From NCBI RefSeq assembly GCF_945859705.1, contig NC_079135.1, positions 20,896,501-20,960,500 of the forward strand: 64,000 nucleotides of DNA, read 5' to 3'. The DNA comes from Episyrphus balteatus (taxonomy: Eukaryota; Arthropoda; Insecta; Diptera; Syrphidae). The notes beneath the pieces are model-generated. The model saw only the letters and a list, made by a program, of their open reading frames with translations. It had not been told where the DNA came from and did no database searches. This document shows positions 13,496 to 24,881 of the stretch, piece by piece. Made by a program: the position numbers and the translations under genes. Within the stretch, counting starts at the first letter, position 1; each line of letters begins with the position of its first letter.

Positions 13496-13510
13496 TCTTT
13501 TTCTTATGTT

Positions 13511-13660
13511 TGTTAGGTACCTCATAACATTGGACTGGGTGAACCAATTTTGATAATTCTTTTTGTATTCGAAAGCTGGTACCTTTAGTTCCAACTATAG
13601 AATCCATGAGAAAACCGTAAAACTGTTTCGATCCATAGAAGTCGGTTTTGTTTTTTGATA
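13511..13660 (-). repeat. MITE fragment, ACCGACTTCC family
   Basis: Shares 'GAACCAATTTTGATAATTC', 'TTTTTGTATTCGAAAGCTGG' and the terminal 'GAAGTCGGTTTTG' with the copies at 17929-18165 and 40061-40258. The other terminal inverted repeat is missing. Confidence 0.6.
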
Positions 13661-13817
13661 AAAATAATCTAATTTTGCAAATTGTTTTTTTTTTTTTTAT
13701 TTCACACAAAAAGTTAAATTTGGACTTGTCCCCCTTTTGATGCAAGGGTTCTGAATTGTTTCTTAGTTCTTTGTTATTAGTAAGCGTTACATTAATGTCA
13801 TTCTACGTTTTTTTTTC

Positions 13818-14746
13818 TTTTTACTTGCGATATAGGTACTATACATATAGGGCAAGTTTAGGATTCGTAAAAAAAATCGAACTCGAGATAACAATTTTAC
13901 ATGACATTACGATGACGGAGAATGTCAAAAAAGTGGGTCCGGCAATTCTGTCTGTCTGTCTGTCTGTAAGAACCTCGAGCTACAGCATAAACTACTGAAG
14001 CGATTTTCTTCAAACTTGGTAGTTACAGTTTTGGGTGATTCCCTAGAGGAGAAATTGAAGTTTTTTTTTTAGGACCAAAACTAACGGTACCTGTCATATA
14101 ACGGAAACAGAAAAGTTGATTTATTTCAAAAACGGCTCTAAAGATTTTGATTAAAATTTTTCTGCTTACTGTTACAGATAAGAGCCTCCTTTGATAATAA
14201 AAAAAATATTTTTTGTACCGTTATTAACGGTACCTGCCATAGAACGGATTTTTGGATTTATGAATTTCTCAAAAACGTCAAAACAGATTTCGACCAAATT
14301 TTTAATACAGAAACGTTTAAACAATCATTATTTAAAAAATTTTTTAATTTTTCAAAAAATTTCAAAATTTTTTTTTGAAAAATCAATTTTTTGGAAACTA
14401 GTTAATAAATGAAAAATTTTGAAATTTTGTGTTTATGTGTAAATTAATTATTTATACAAATTATTTTTTTAAAAAACGCTTCTAACGATTTTCGAAAAAA
14501 ATTTTCTAAAAATTCCTTTTTATACTAGAAATAAAATGGCATACTTAGTTTTTTGTAAAAGATCATTTAAAATGGCATTTAATTATTTATAAAAACAGAT
14601 TTTATTTTTTTTTGCACCACTAACGAAATTCCGTGAAAATATCAAATTTTAAATTTTCCCTTATTTTGTTCAATGAAAAACTTTAACATAAGAGTAACTT
14701 TACCATAAGAGCAAGTACGTGCGACCCCAGTCGTGCAATTTATTTA
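13818..14746 (+). mobile_element. Helentron/mini-me-like non-autonomous element, copy 1
   Basis: It begins with TTTTTACTTGCGATATAGG and GGGCAAGT, so ACTTGC and GCAAGT can form a 5' hairpin. A conserved core follows ('GTGGGTCCGGCAATTCTG'), then a (GTCT)n microsatellite, 'CTACTGAAGCGATTTTCTTC', two 'AACGGTACCTG' blocks and A/T-rich DNA. It ends with GTGCGACCCCAGTCGTGC, a hairpin of seven pairs including two G-U pairs. The order core, (GTCY)n microsatellite, 3' hairpin is that of dipteran mini-me/DINE-1-type elements, which are thought to be mobilised by Helentrons. The family assignment is inference. It has no coding capacity. Confidence 0.7.
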
Positions 14747-14749
14747 ATA

Positions 14750-16600
14750 TGGTAGGTAATATGAAATTTTCAAAACAAAAAGTACACAAAATTGTTATAA
14801 AACAAGACATACCTAAAAGGATAAAAACATACAAAAATTAACTTAATTAGAAGCCAATTATCAAATTAATATTACCTATCTAAGTTGTTATAAATTAAAT
14901 AGGCTTACGGTCACGTTGCATGGTTATGTTTTTTGAAGGTATATTGAGGTGGTGCCAATACCAAAAATCCCAAGAGTTCATTTGAATCGTCCTCAGACCT
15001 TCTCTTATTTTGAAAAGCAACTAACCTAACAAAATTCTTGTTTGTTTATGATTTAAGTAGATTTTCAGATTTATTTAAAAAAAAGACAGAAAAGTATGTA
15101 AACGACTTTTTATATCACATTAAATTAGGTTGATTAATCGATTATTTTATTTTTAGTCATATATTGTTGGAATTTAACTCATAATAATATTTTACACACA
15201 TTCACAATTTTTGTAATGACAACAAAAAGGTGGAAATGGAAATTATTAACTTTTATATCAGCCGGCATGGTGCGGCAACGGCAGTGGTTGCCGCCTGTCC
15301 GTGTCGGTGTTGTCATTGTGTAGATGTGAAATTTTTGAAAAATAGGAAATTTATGAAAGGCGTGGCAATTTTGGAATATTTCCCCGCCTTATTGCTAAAC
15401 TTGTTTCTCTTTCACGAGGACTGCAATGACAAGAAGACAATAATGCTGGATTGAATTTATTTAATTTGTGATTGTATTAGTTATGACGTCGACATCAATA
15501 AATTGTGTTATTCACTGAAATATTATTATTTTCTACGCTTGCGCTAGGATTTTGTAAAATGGGAAGAACAGATTGAGTTTTGACGCGGATAATGGCAAAG
15601 TTTTCATTTAAACGAAATATTGCAAATATATCATTTTCACTTTGATGTTTTATAGAACAGTTGAATTTCATATTGGAAATGTGTTCGATTTACTTAGTGG
15701 TGCTCATATGTTCATTATTGGATTTAAATTTGAAACGATAACTCAGCTATTTTGTGGTTGTTTGTAGATTTTATAGTTGATATTACAGAAAATCATAAAC
15801 AATATTGATTTGGGAGTGATTTGTGTTAAGTACTTAATACCCGATTAGAGAATATTGACGTGTGTATCTTCTGCTTTGAAATAATAAAACGTCATTTTGC
15901 AGTGATATACTCCAGTCAAAAATCCCCCAACTCTCTGTTCTTATTACTTTGTAATTAAAAAAAAAGTTTAATTTCGATATTTTAATTCATGTGGTTTCGA
16001 ATTAAATACAAAAGGCTGTAAAATTACCTACATTTAACATTTTGAATTTAAAACAAGAAAAGTTTGATTTTTCGAATAAAATCCGATATGCGGTTACTTT
16101 AGAGAATCTACAAAGTATTAACTTTGTGAACAAAAATATTGAATATTTTTAGAGCCTTTACAATTGACATAATGAGAACTATGAAATGTCCGTAATTTAA
16201 ATATTTCTTTCATTTGAGTCATTGTTTTATTTTCTGCGATTTCATTCTAAATAGAATAGAAAAATCCTTTAGACTTGAAAAAAGTTGTACTTCTCTGTTC
16301 GCCAAAACAGCCAAAAAAGCGTCGTTGAACAAGGCCATAACAAACATTTCTTATACAAAAAATGTAACTTCACAAATTTGTACTTAGTCCATTAAATTTA
16401 TAACTTTAAGTGGAATGTCCTGGGGCCTGTTTCAGGTCTAACTTCATCAGCGACCTTTAAGCTCAAAAATCAGTTGTTGAGTCCGATTCAACCTGGAGAA
16501 ATACTTTACAAATGTTCGAAAAAGTGCTTCGAAAAGACGAATAGGCCACACTTATTAACAAGGCTTACGTTTAGCTAGGTTTGGAGACCCTTTTCTCTCA
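14750..16600. other. Intergenic, no gene recognised
   Basis: Mostly A/T-rich DNA. A GC-rich patch at about 15260-15330 carries an 8-bp perfect hairpin (15272-15294). A 74-codon open frame spans it, but without a recognisable domain or splice context. Confidence 0.5.
15272..15294. repeat. GC-rich hairpin
   Basis: GCGGCAAC and GTTGCCGC are perfect reverse complements around the 7-base loop GGCAGTG. It stands out in otherwise very AT-rich DNA. The function is unknown. Confidence 0.5.
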
Positions 16601-16603
16601 GTA

Positions 16604-16726
16604 TTTTTACTTGCGATATAGGTACTATAGGGCAAGTTTAGGATTCGTAAAAAAAATCGAACTCGAGATAACAATTTTACATGACATTACGATGATGGAG
16701 AATGCCAAAAAAGTGGGTCCGGCAAT

Positions 16727-16769
<43 letters not shown>

Positions 16770-17616
16770 GAACCTCGAGCTACATCCTAAACTACTGAAG
16801 CGATTTTCTTTAAACTTGGTAGTTAACAGTTTTGAGTGATTCCCTAGAGGAGAAATTGAAGTTTTTTTTTTAGGACCAAAACTAACGGTACCTGTCATAT
16901 AACGGAAACAGAAAAGTTGATTTATTTCAAAAACGGCTCTAACGATTTTGATTAAAATTTTTCTGCTTACTGTTACAGATAAGAGCCTTCTTTGACAATA
17001 AAAAAAATATTTTTTGTACCGTTATTAACGGTACCTGCCATAGAACGGTTTTTTTGATTTATGAATTTCTCATAAACGACATAACAGATTTCGACCAAAT
17101 TTTTAATACAGAAACGTTTAATCAATCATTATTTAAAAAAATTTAAAATTTTTCAAAAACCACATTTTTGGATTTTTAAAAAATATTTCAAAATTTTTGT
17201 TTGAAAAATCAATTTTTTGGAAACGAGTTTATGAAAAAATTTGAAATTTTGTTTTTATGTGTAAATTAATTATTTATTCAAAATTGCATATCAACTTTTT
17301 TTTTGAAAAATGTTAGAAAATTTTTATATATAAAAAAGTATTTTTTTAAAAAACGGCTCTAACGATTTTCGAAAATTTTTTTCTAAAAATTCTTTTTTTT
17401 TCTAAAAATAAAATGGCATACTTTGTTTTTTGTAAAAGATCATTTAAAACGGTATTTTATTATTTATAAAAACGGATTTTATTTTTTTTGTACCACTAAC
17501 GAAATTCCGTGAAAATATCAAATTTTCTCTAATTTTGTTCAATAAAAAACTTTAACATTAGAGTAACTTTTACCATAAGAGCAAGTACGTGCGACCCCAG
17601 TCGTGCAATTTATTCT
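16604..17616 (+). mobile_element. Helentron/mini-me-like non-autonomous element, copy 2
   Basis: Nearly colinear with copy 1: the same TTTTTACTTGCGATATAGG start, the same core, a longer microsatellite with a TCC variant at about 16727-16767, two 'AACGGTACCTG' blocks and the same terminal hairpin at 17589-17606. It carries one extra internal A/T block relative to copy 1. Apparent short open frames are shadows of the microsatellite. Confidence 0.75.
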
Positions 17617-18088
17617 ATCAAACGAAACACATGGGTTTTTTTATTTGATTTTATTTTTTGTTTATAGCGTTCCATTTTCACTTAGGTATTGTGCGAAAAC
17701 TACTCTAATGTAATTATTCTTGGGATATTATCAGGAATTTTTTACAGTCTTTAAAGGCGCAATGAAAAAAATCGCTATAATCAAAATGTAATAAAGTTGA
17801 GAAGTGTATCCCGACAAAAGTCCTAAAAATACCAAAATAACAATTTTGTTTCTATAAAAAATTTATACAACTAAAAACTGTAGTAGCTTCTTAAGGTTTT
17901 TAATAATCATTTTTAGCAAAAAAACAAAACCGACTTCCATGGATCAAAACTGGGTTTTATGGTTTTTAAAATAGTTCCTATGGCAAAAAATGAACGAAAT
18001 TGAAATGGGACCACACTGCAGCCACCAGCTATCCAATACAAAAAGAATTATCAAAATTGGTTCACTCAGTGCAAAGTTATGCGGTAAC

Positions 18089-18129
<41 letters not shown>

Positions 18130-19605
18130 GACGAATTGAATACCTCCTCCTTTTTGGAAGTCGGTAAAAAACAACAAAATTTATGTTCGTAGGGTGAGAA
18201 CTCTGTCATTAATTTTATTTAAAGTTGTTTCATTAACGCTCAAGTGCGTTATTATAAAAAAATTTGTTGTGTAAAATAGTTATAAGAATTTTATGAGGGC
18301 AAAATTAATCACGATCAGAAGCTTCTCTTGATCATTATGGAAGCAAATTTTTTTTTTTTTAAATTTCTATTTAAAAGAAATAGAAATAGAAAAAAAAAAA
18401 AAACAGCTTTGAATGTTTGCTCACAAATCAAGTTGAAAATATAATAAAAAAGCACACAATTTTGAAAGTTTCTGATTTTCAGTTGAGATCATTGTATTTT
18501 CCTATACCAGACTAGAAATAAAAGCTTGTTGCAGATAACTAACAATGAGCCCTTGAAATAGCATTTGTTTACCATCAACACATTCTTATTATTTTCTTGG
18601 GGCCCTGAGTTGAGAGAATATGGTTCGCCAGCCATAAAAATGTGACAGTTTGTAGGTTTAGCTGTCGTGGTCCAGGGGCAAAGAAAAGTTTTTTAAGCTC
18701 TCTTCATAACTGAAAACCTTAAGTTTCTTGGAGGTCTATAGTCGCTGAGTTATTTGCATCCAATTTTTATTTCTTACATTCAGAAGCAGGTATCTACGGA
18801 CCAAAGTCTCGCAAAGAATTTTGGTTTACAGATATGAGTTAACAGTGACGAGGCCTATGCATTTAGATAATAAAAATAATACGTATTTTTTTCGGATTTT
18901 CTTAAAAAATCCAAGGGGTACCCCTTGTCTATAAAAAAAAATATTTTCAAAAATTTTCTCCAAAACAATCAAATGGGACATCAAAAGAAAGGTCTTTTGA
19001 AGCTCTATTCATGAATGAAACCCAAAAGTTCCTGTGTTGTATTTAATTTATACAGGGTGTCCCAAAAGTAATGGATCAAACAAAATATGATGATAGGCCA
19101 ACTTTAGGGCTCTCAGAATTTGGTAACTTGTTCATCCCAAATCCTTACGGTTTTCGATTTAATGCAGTTTTTGTGAAATTTCGAAAAATCCCGACTTTGC
19201 AACAGTATTTTTCTTCTTCCGCTCATAATTGATTTTTGTTTTTTACAATTCTTTCACTAAAACATTGCTTAATAATAAGAAATAATTAACTAATCAAAAT
19301 ATTTTTTATTTCATACGCCATTTTGCTGCAAATTAATTAACAGTTAAATATTTTATAAAAACTCAATTTCTTTCTTTTATTTCAGCCTGAAAAAAATTTG
19401 TATGGTGTGGCACTGGTTTATTATTTTGAAAACTTGCCGTGTTATAGCAGTTTTCAAAAATGTGTTAAAAATTCGATATTTGACGTTAGAACTTTCATGA
19501 ATTTCCTTAATTGCTTAATGTTTTAACTATTTTTTCACCAAGTTTCATCAAAATCGGTTCAGCGCAACGTATAAGAGAGAGATACACAAACGGTTACATT
19601 TAAAG
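17617..19605. other. Intergenic with transposon-like relics
   Basis: It contains the MITE at 17929-18165. From about 18640 to 19600 the sequence reads like old mobile DNA: 'TACAGGGTGTCCCAAAAGTA' at about 19052 is a phrase common at insect transposon ends, and 'AAAATCGGTTCAGC' near 19552 resembles retroposon tails. I could not delimit these relics. No gene is seen. Confidence 0.4.
17929..18165 (+). mobile_element. MITE with ACCGACTTCC termini, copy 2
   Basis: Bounded by ACCGACTTCCA and TGGAAGTCGGT. The interior matches the opposite-strand copy at 40061-40258: ATGGATCAAAACTGGGTTTT, a CTGCAGCCACCAGCT region, CAATTTTGATAATTC on the other strand, and GAGGAGG next to one end. A run of 31 A at 18095-18125 has expanded inside it. 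Non-coding. Confidence 0.75.
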
Positions 19606-21803
19606 TAGGTAGGGGAGAAGGGGGGGGGGGGGGGGGGGGAATGTAACACTTTTTACTAAAACCGATGGTCCTCCTACAAATTTGAAAATAAGTCAACTAA
19701 ACTTTTTTTTAAATTAAAGACCCATGCTTTAGCTGCAAGATCCATCACACAAATTTTGCAAAACCTAACTGTAATGTTGAAAAATATAGCTTGCAAAAAA
19801 GTGTAACACATACCGTACCAAGAACTAAAAATAAAAGAAAAAATATCTTATTTTTAATTAATAATAATTTTGGTGCAAATTTGAAAAAAAGTAGAACAAG
19901 TTTATGATTTCCGGAGAAGATTTGACAGTTATTTAAATTCATAAATTGTTTTATAAGTTTTATAAAATTAAGTGGTGGTTCAAAAATGTGTTTGCAATTC
20001 CAATAAAATTCAATTACAAGCATTCATAATCCAGGGTTGTTGGTTATATAGGGTAAAAAGTTTTTCAGTAGGTAAGAAAAAAGTGGGGTAAATCCAAAAA
20101 AATCGTTACGTTGAACGTTAAAGTTACAGTACCTTGCCATATTATTAGGCCCAAGCCAAAAAAAATACAATTTTTTGCTTCATGTTGCTGAATTTTTAAA
20201 GTTTTTGGCGAAATGTCCTGAATTTTTTGTTGTCTCATTTACTTACTCTTATCATGTAGATACGGGTTGACTTAAAAAAATTTAAAGAATTCAAAAATTT
20301 TAATAAAAAATAACGTGCAATACGTAATTAGCTCCAAAAGAGGTTTTCTATGGAATTCATGACCGGAATATTTCCAGACGGCTCCAATACTTAAATTTTT
20401 GTATCGAGGAATAACGTGACATTCTTAACTTTATGACAAAAGCCCCATCTTGCATAAATAGTGAAGCTCTGATCGTCTGGTTATTACGTAAGATTCTTAG
20501 ATTTTTGGTAGTTTATTCTTTCGTAGAAGATTACACGAGCAGACCTTCACAGTACGTTATTACAACCTTTTTTAAGTCAATCCGTATCTACATGATAAGT
20601 GTATGTAAATGAGACAAAAAAATTTAAGATATTTCGACAAAAACTTTAAAAACTGAGCAACATGAAAATTTGTAGTTTTTTTGTTAGTTTGAAAATTGAG
20701 TAAATATGCTCCGAATAGAGCAAGTTTTAAACTCTGGTACTTATTCAAAAAATTACACCGGCACATAAAAAAAAAAGTGTCATGTACCAGTAACCAGAAT
20801 TTTTTTTTTATACGTTTTTGGGTACGCTGAATCCGAATTTCAAGTTCGTTTTGCCCGGTCACCCTCCAGTTTTGAGCTGTGACTGCATTTTGTTTGAATT
20901 TTTATGACTTTTTTGGAGTTTCTTGCATTTTTCTCAAAACTGGAGGGTGTTCTTACAAAACCGACTTGAAATTCAAATTCAGCTGGTCCAAAAACATATA
21001 GAAAGATAGGTCTGGTTCCTGGTACATGAAACTTTTTTTTTTTGTGTGCCGGGGATGACAGTGACATGCCGCGACAGTGCCAGCACCCAAAAAAAAAAGT
21101 CGAATGTACCAGGAACCAGACCTATCTTTCTATATGGTTTTGGACTCCCTGAATCCGAATTTCAAGTCCGTTTTGTCCGGTCACCCTCCAGTTTTGAGAA
21201 AAATGCAAAAATGACTCCAAAAAAGGCAAAAAACTTCCTTTTATTTAGTTTTTTGCACTTTACACAAAATTGGAGGGTGCCAGGGCAAAACGGACTTGAA
21301 ATTCCGTTTCAGCGGGTCCAAAAACATATGGAAAGATAGGTCTGGTTCCTGGTACATGACACTTTTTTTTTGTGCGCCGGTGTTATTTTACATTAGTTCA
21401 TAACAAACAACCTTTGTTGTAATGCAAAATAAATAATAATAAAATATACAAAAATTACAATTCACTTGTTAAAAGTAAAATAAAGTCGAATGAATACAAA
21501 TTAAAATTAATCTTCACCTGAGTCACAGTTTATGCAAACATAAATAACTAAGCGAAAAGATTTTAGCACTCTATCTTTTCGGGTATAGAGGTAGACCAAA
21601 AATAAAATTTAAAAAAATTACAAAGCTGCTTTTTTTAGGGCACCACTAATATAACTTCTCACTTCAACTGAAGAAAATGTGCCGGTAGATATGGAAAAAA
21701 TGAGTTTTTTTCTCTATCACGCGTTTCTTAATATTGAAAGGAATACCGCTTTTTTAGCTGTTAATTCTTACCCCTGTTACATTTAACCCTACTCTTCCCT
21801 ACT
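19606..21803. mobile_element. Composite DNA element with 'AGTAGGG' termini
   Basis: The left end (GGTAGGGGAGAAG, a G run, AATGTAACA) is mirrored by the right end (TGTTACATTTAACCC, then TCTTCCCTACT), giving imperfect TIRs of about 35 bp. The left TIR has been altered by a run of 20 G (19620-19639). The interior has a second inverted pair, 20172-20281 against 20569-20682, both containing ATCATGTAGATACGG or its complement. A double foldback element is inserted at 20756. No transposase was recognised. The family is not known to me. Confidence 0.6.
20756..21382. mobile_element. Double foldback element, TTA target duplication
   Basis: It starts CACCGGCACA and ends TGTGCGCCGGTG, flanked on both sides by TTA (20753-20755 and 21383-21385). 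Inside are four copies of a ~120-bp arm in alternating orientation: 20756-20877, 20932-21053, 21080-21200 and 21265-21382. Each arm contains GTACCAG, TTTCAAGT, CCGGTCACCCTCCAGTTTTG or the complement. The element is therefore two hairpins head to tail. The TTA duplication fits PIF/Harbinger-type insertion; the rest is non-coding. Confidence 0.8.
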
Positions 21804-22577
21804 GTTGAAGTAATAGATATGATAACTTTTAATAAATAAAACGACACAAAAGTTCAACGTACATTATGATTCTTTTGTCTTAGTTGACCAAACTTTGGAC
21901 CAAACTAGGACCACACAACGACGATAAACAAAATTTGACATTGTTCATTCAACGGCTCTACACCATACCTATCAAATTTCTCCTTATCTCCTTTCGGGGC
22001 AGCAAACAAATTATGAGTGGCTGCAACCCAAAAAATTATATTCTCCATCCATGAAATGGTTTAAGTTTAAGTATCTCTAGACGTTCTGTCGCCACAGTAA
22101 AAGAACAAATAAAAACTATAATTTTGTGCATCAGAATAAACAAAAAAATTTAAATATTTAAAGTTGATGAGGGGTATCATTTCCAAGTTCCAAGACCGAG
22201 ACCGAAGTGATGAGACGATCAACCGCTTCGCTTCGTTAATTTCGAAAATTTGTACCATGAGAGTGTTTTGTTTTTTATTTGGGTCTCAATTTGATTACGG
22301 CTGCCGATTATGTTCTCAGATCGATTAATGGCCTACCAGCCTGATGTTTCAATTTGTCGTATAGAAAGAGAGAGGTCCTAATGAGTGGTAGGATGGATAT
22401 ATTGAGTCTGATGAAGTTGCATTTTAGAACTCGATTTTTTTTTTATTATTTTAACAGTTTTTTTTTTTGTTGTTGTCTGAACTGAAGTTATAGTTCCATG
22501 GTTCCACATCAATGTGACAGAAGACAGAGTCGTCATCGTGGTGTTGTTTATTTAGGACAATGGCAGGAAATTGCTTA
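21804..22577. other. Intergenic, no gene recognised
   Basis: Mixed-complexity DNA between two transposons, somewhat less AT-rich at 22180-22400. No exon, RNA gene or repeat could be supported. Confidence 0.5.
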
Positions 22578-23684
22578 TAGTCCAGTGCATTTATAATTTG
22601 ACCCAGCAGTTTGTACCACCCCCAAATTTTTTTTGCTCATTCGATAGAACATTGGCTGAGTATCATTACCCTGATTTTTCGCACTCGTGAAATTCACCTT
22701 TCGGCCGCCATCTTGGATTTTAGTTTTTGTTGAATATCTCGATTTCTATTTATCCTACATAAAAGTTGTGTATACAAGAAACGTAGGCAATTAAATTTCC
22801 CGTCTTTTATATTAAGAACAATTTTTCGATATTCTGAATATTAAAAAAGTTACAAGCCAAAAAAGTAAAAAAAAACCGAAAAAAATGACAATTTTAAAGT
22901 TTTGAGCACTTTTTATCAAAATTATGAAAAAACGTTCCGAGAAAAGATTATTCACCTTAAAATTCTTTACAACTCTGCTATACAACTTTTTTTTCTATCT
23001 CTATAAATACAAAAGTTATTAATACTTTTTTGTTAAAAAATACCCCTTTTTTACGAAATGAAGAGACTTAAGTATAAAAAAATTGCAGGTCCCGAATTTT
23101 CTCTTGCAACATAAAGCTATAAAATACTCACTAATCATTTAAAATTCAATATTTGGTAAAAAAAAAATTTAAGAAAAAAGTAAAGATAAAAAAAAGAACA
23201 AAAAAGAGCATTTTTAACAAAAAAAAGTATTAATAACTTTTGTATTTATAGAGATAGAAAAAAAAGTTGTATAGCAGAGTTGTAGAGAATTTTAAGGTGA
23301 ATAATTTTTTCTCGGAATGTTTTTTCATATGTTGATAAAAAGTGCTCAAAACTTTAAAATTGTCATTTTTTTCGGTTTTTTTTACTTTTTTGGCTTGTAA
23401 CTTTTTTAATATTCAGAATATCGAAAAATTGTTCTTAATATAAAAGACGGGAAATTTAATTGCCTACGTTTCTTGTATACACAACTTTTATGTAGGATAA
23501 ATAGAAATCGAGATATTCAACAAAAACTAAAATCCAAGATGGCGGCCGAAAGGTGAATTTCACGAGTGCGAAAAATCAGGGTAATGATACTCAGCCAATG
23601 CTCTATCGAATGAGCAAAAAAAATTTGGGGGTGGTACAAACTGCTGGGTCGTCCATATATGAACATCATAAATGCACTGGACTA
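22578..23684. mobile_element. 1.1-kb foldback element with long inverted arms
   Basis: Arms of about 465 bp (22578-23040 and 23219-23684) are close reverse complements around a ~178-bp A/T-rich loop. The ends are TAGTCCAGTGCATTTATAA and ATGCACTGGACTA, with TTA on both flanks. The right arm has a ~17-base insertion near 23650. Each arm carries AAGATGGCGGC (22704-22714 and 23536-23546), which matches the known YY1/Pho recognition sequence. A single related arm lies at 36193-36473, also followed by TTA. There is no open frame of note. Confidence 0.85.
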
Positions 23685-24417
23685 TTATTTCAAGGGGAAA
23701 TTGAATTCTCGAGGCGACTACTATGAATGAATTTGAAAGAATATTCTGAGTCACATTGTCAAATGGTAGCCATATCGTTGAGAGGCTGCAATATTGTTGA
23801 CATGTTGTGTGTGGTTTATAGCAAAAGGGAGATAACTAAGAGTGCAGAAATAAAAGGTCTTATAATGCATTCTAAGCAAGGAAGAGTATATGTATTTATA
23901 CAAAAACCTATACATAAATCCTTGGATGATGCGGTTGGTTCAATTTTGAGTATTTGAATTATGTAAACAAAATAGCTACTTCCATTTAGATATAACACAC
24001 ATTCTCTTGGACTAAAAATGTGAGATAAGGGGACAGAAAAAAAAAATTGTGAACACCGCAAATGTTACCAATGGTCAATAAGAATAAAATTGAAAAGTAT
24101 TATTCCTAGAAAGCTGTTGAAATTGTTAAAATATGTAGATGCACAGAGCTTATAAGAATGCAATTATTACACAGTGACCATGATACTTTATAGCCGAAGC
24201 GTTTTGAGTTAAAAATAGGTGTTAAAGATAAGTTGATAATGAAAAAGAAAAGAATTGCCATTTTTAAAATCGAAACTTTGAGTGGCAATTCCTCTACATT
24301 TTTGAATGACTAAATTTGTTTTTTCTTTCTAGTTTTGTCAAGTAATGATATTTTAAAGCAAAGCTAAAGCATAAAAACAGTGTCAAAATTAATAATATAA
24401 TTTATATATCAAAATTT
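23685..24417. other. Intergenic, no gene recognised
   Basis: Overlapping short open frames on both strands (up to 81 codons) have no recognisable domain, splice support or promoter. Confidence 0.5.
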
Positions 24418-24672
24418 CTTTCAAAACAGTTAAAGATTTAATATAAAGTACTTAATTCTGATTACAAATTTTAAAATTTTCTGAGAAAAAAAAAAAAAAA
24501 CAAAATTTGGTGTATTTTTCAAAACTTTGAATTGTGGTAGCGACCCCTAGAACGTGTTTAAACTGGACCAAATTTTACCCAATTTATATTTAAGGCAAGA
24601 AGAACAAAATGAAAGGGTGTCCCATTAAAATTTCGAAAATTGATTTTTAAGAAGCACCCTAATGGTAACCCT
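24418..24672 (+). repeat. Interspersed repeat, copy 1
   Basis: The reverse complement recurs at 44968-45204 with high similarity throughout, including 'GGTAGCGACCCCTAGAAC', 'TGTTTAAACTGGACCAAATT', 'AAATATAAATTGGG' on the other strand and 'TTTTTAAGAAGCACCCTAAT'. A more distant relative lies at 48295-48460. Non-coding; probably a small DNA element, though clear TIRs were not found. Confidence 0.7.
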
Positions 24673-24881
24673 TTTTAAAGAAAAAATACAAGAAATATTT
24701 TTTTTATGAAAAAAGTATGATTTTTTATAGTATAAAAGGCTAAAATCTTTTGCGCCGGGTACAAAGGGGTTTATTCATAAAAAGTTGTTTTGAGGAAAAT
24801 GATAATGAAATTGAAATTTTTTTTTTGTAAATCTAAATATTATTATGTTGAAAAAGTAATGATGCGAAACATCATCTATAA

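Noticed and set aside
16677..16898. Open frame containing an RTDRQTDRQ peptide
   Set aside because: It is a translation of the GTCT microsatellite inside a Helentron-like element; a similar frame appears in the copy at 54711-54920 for the same reason.
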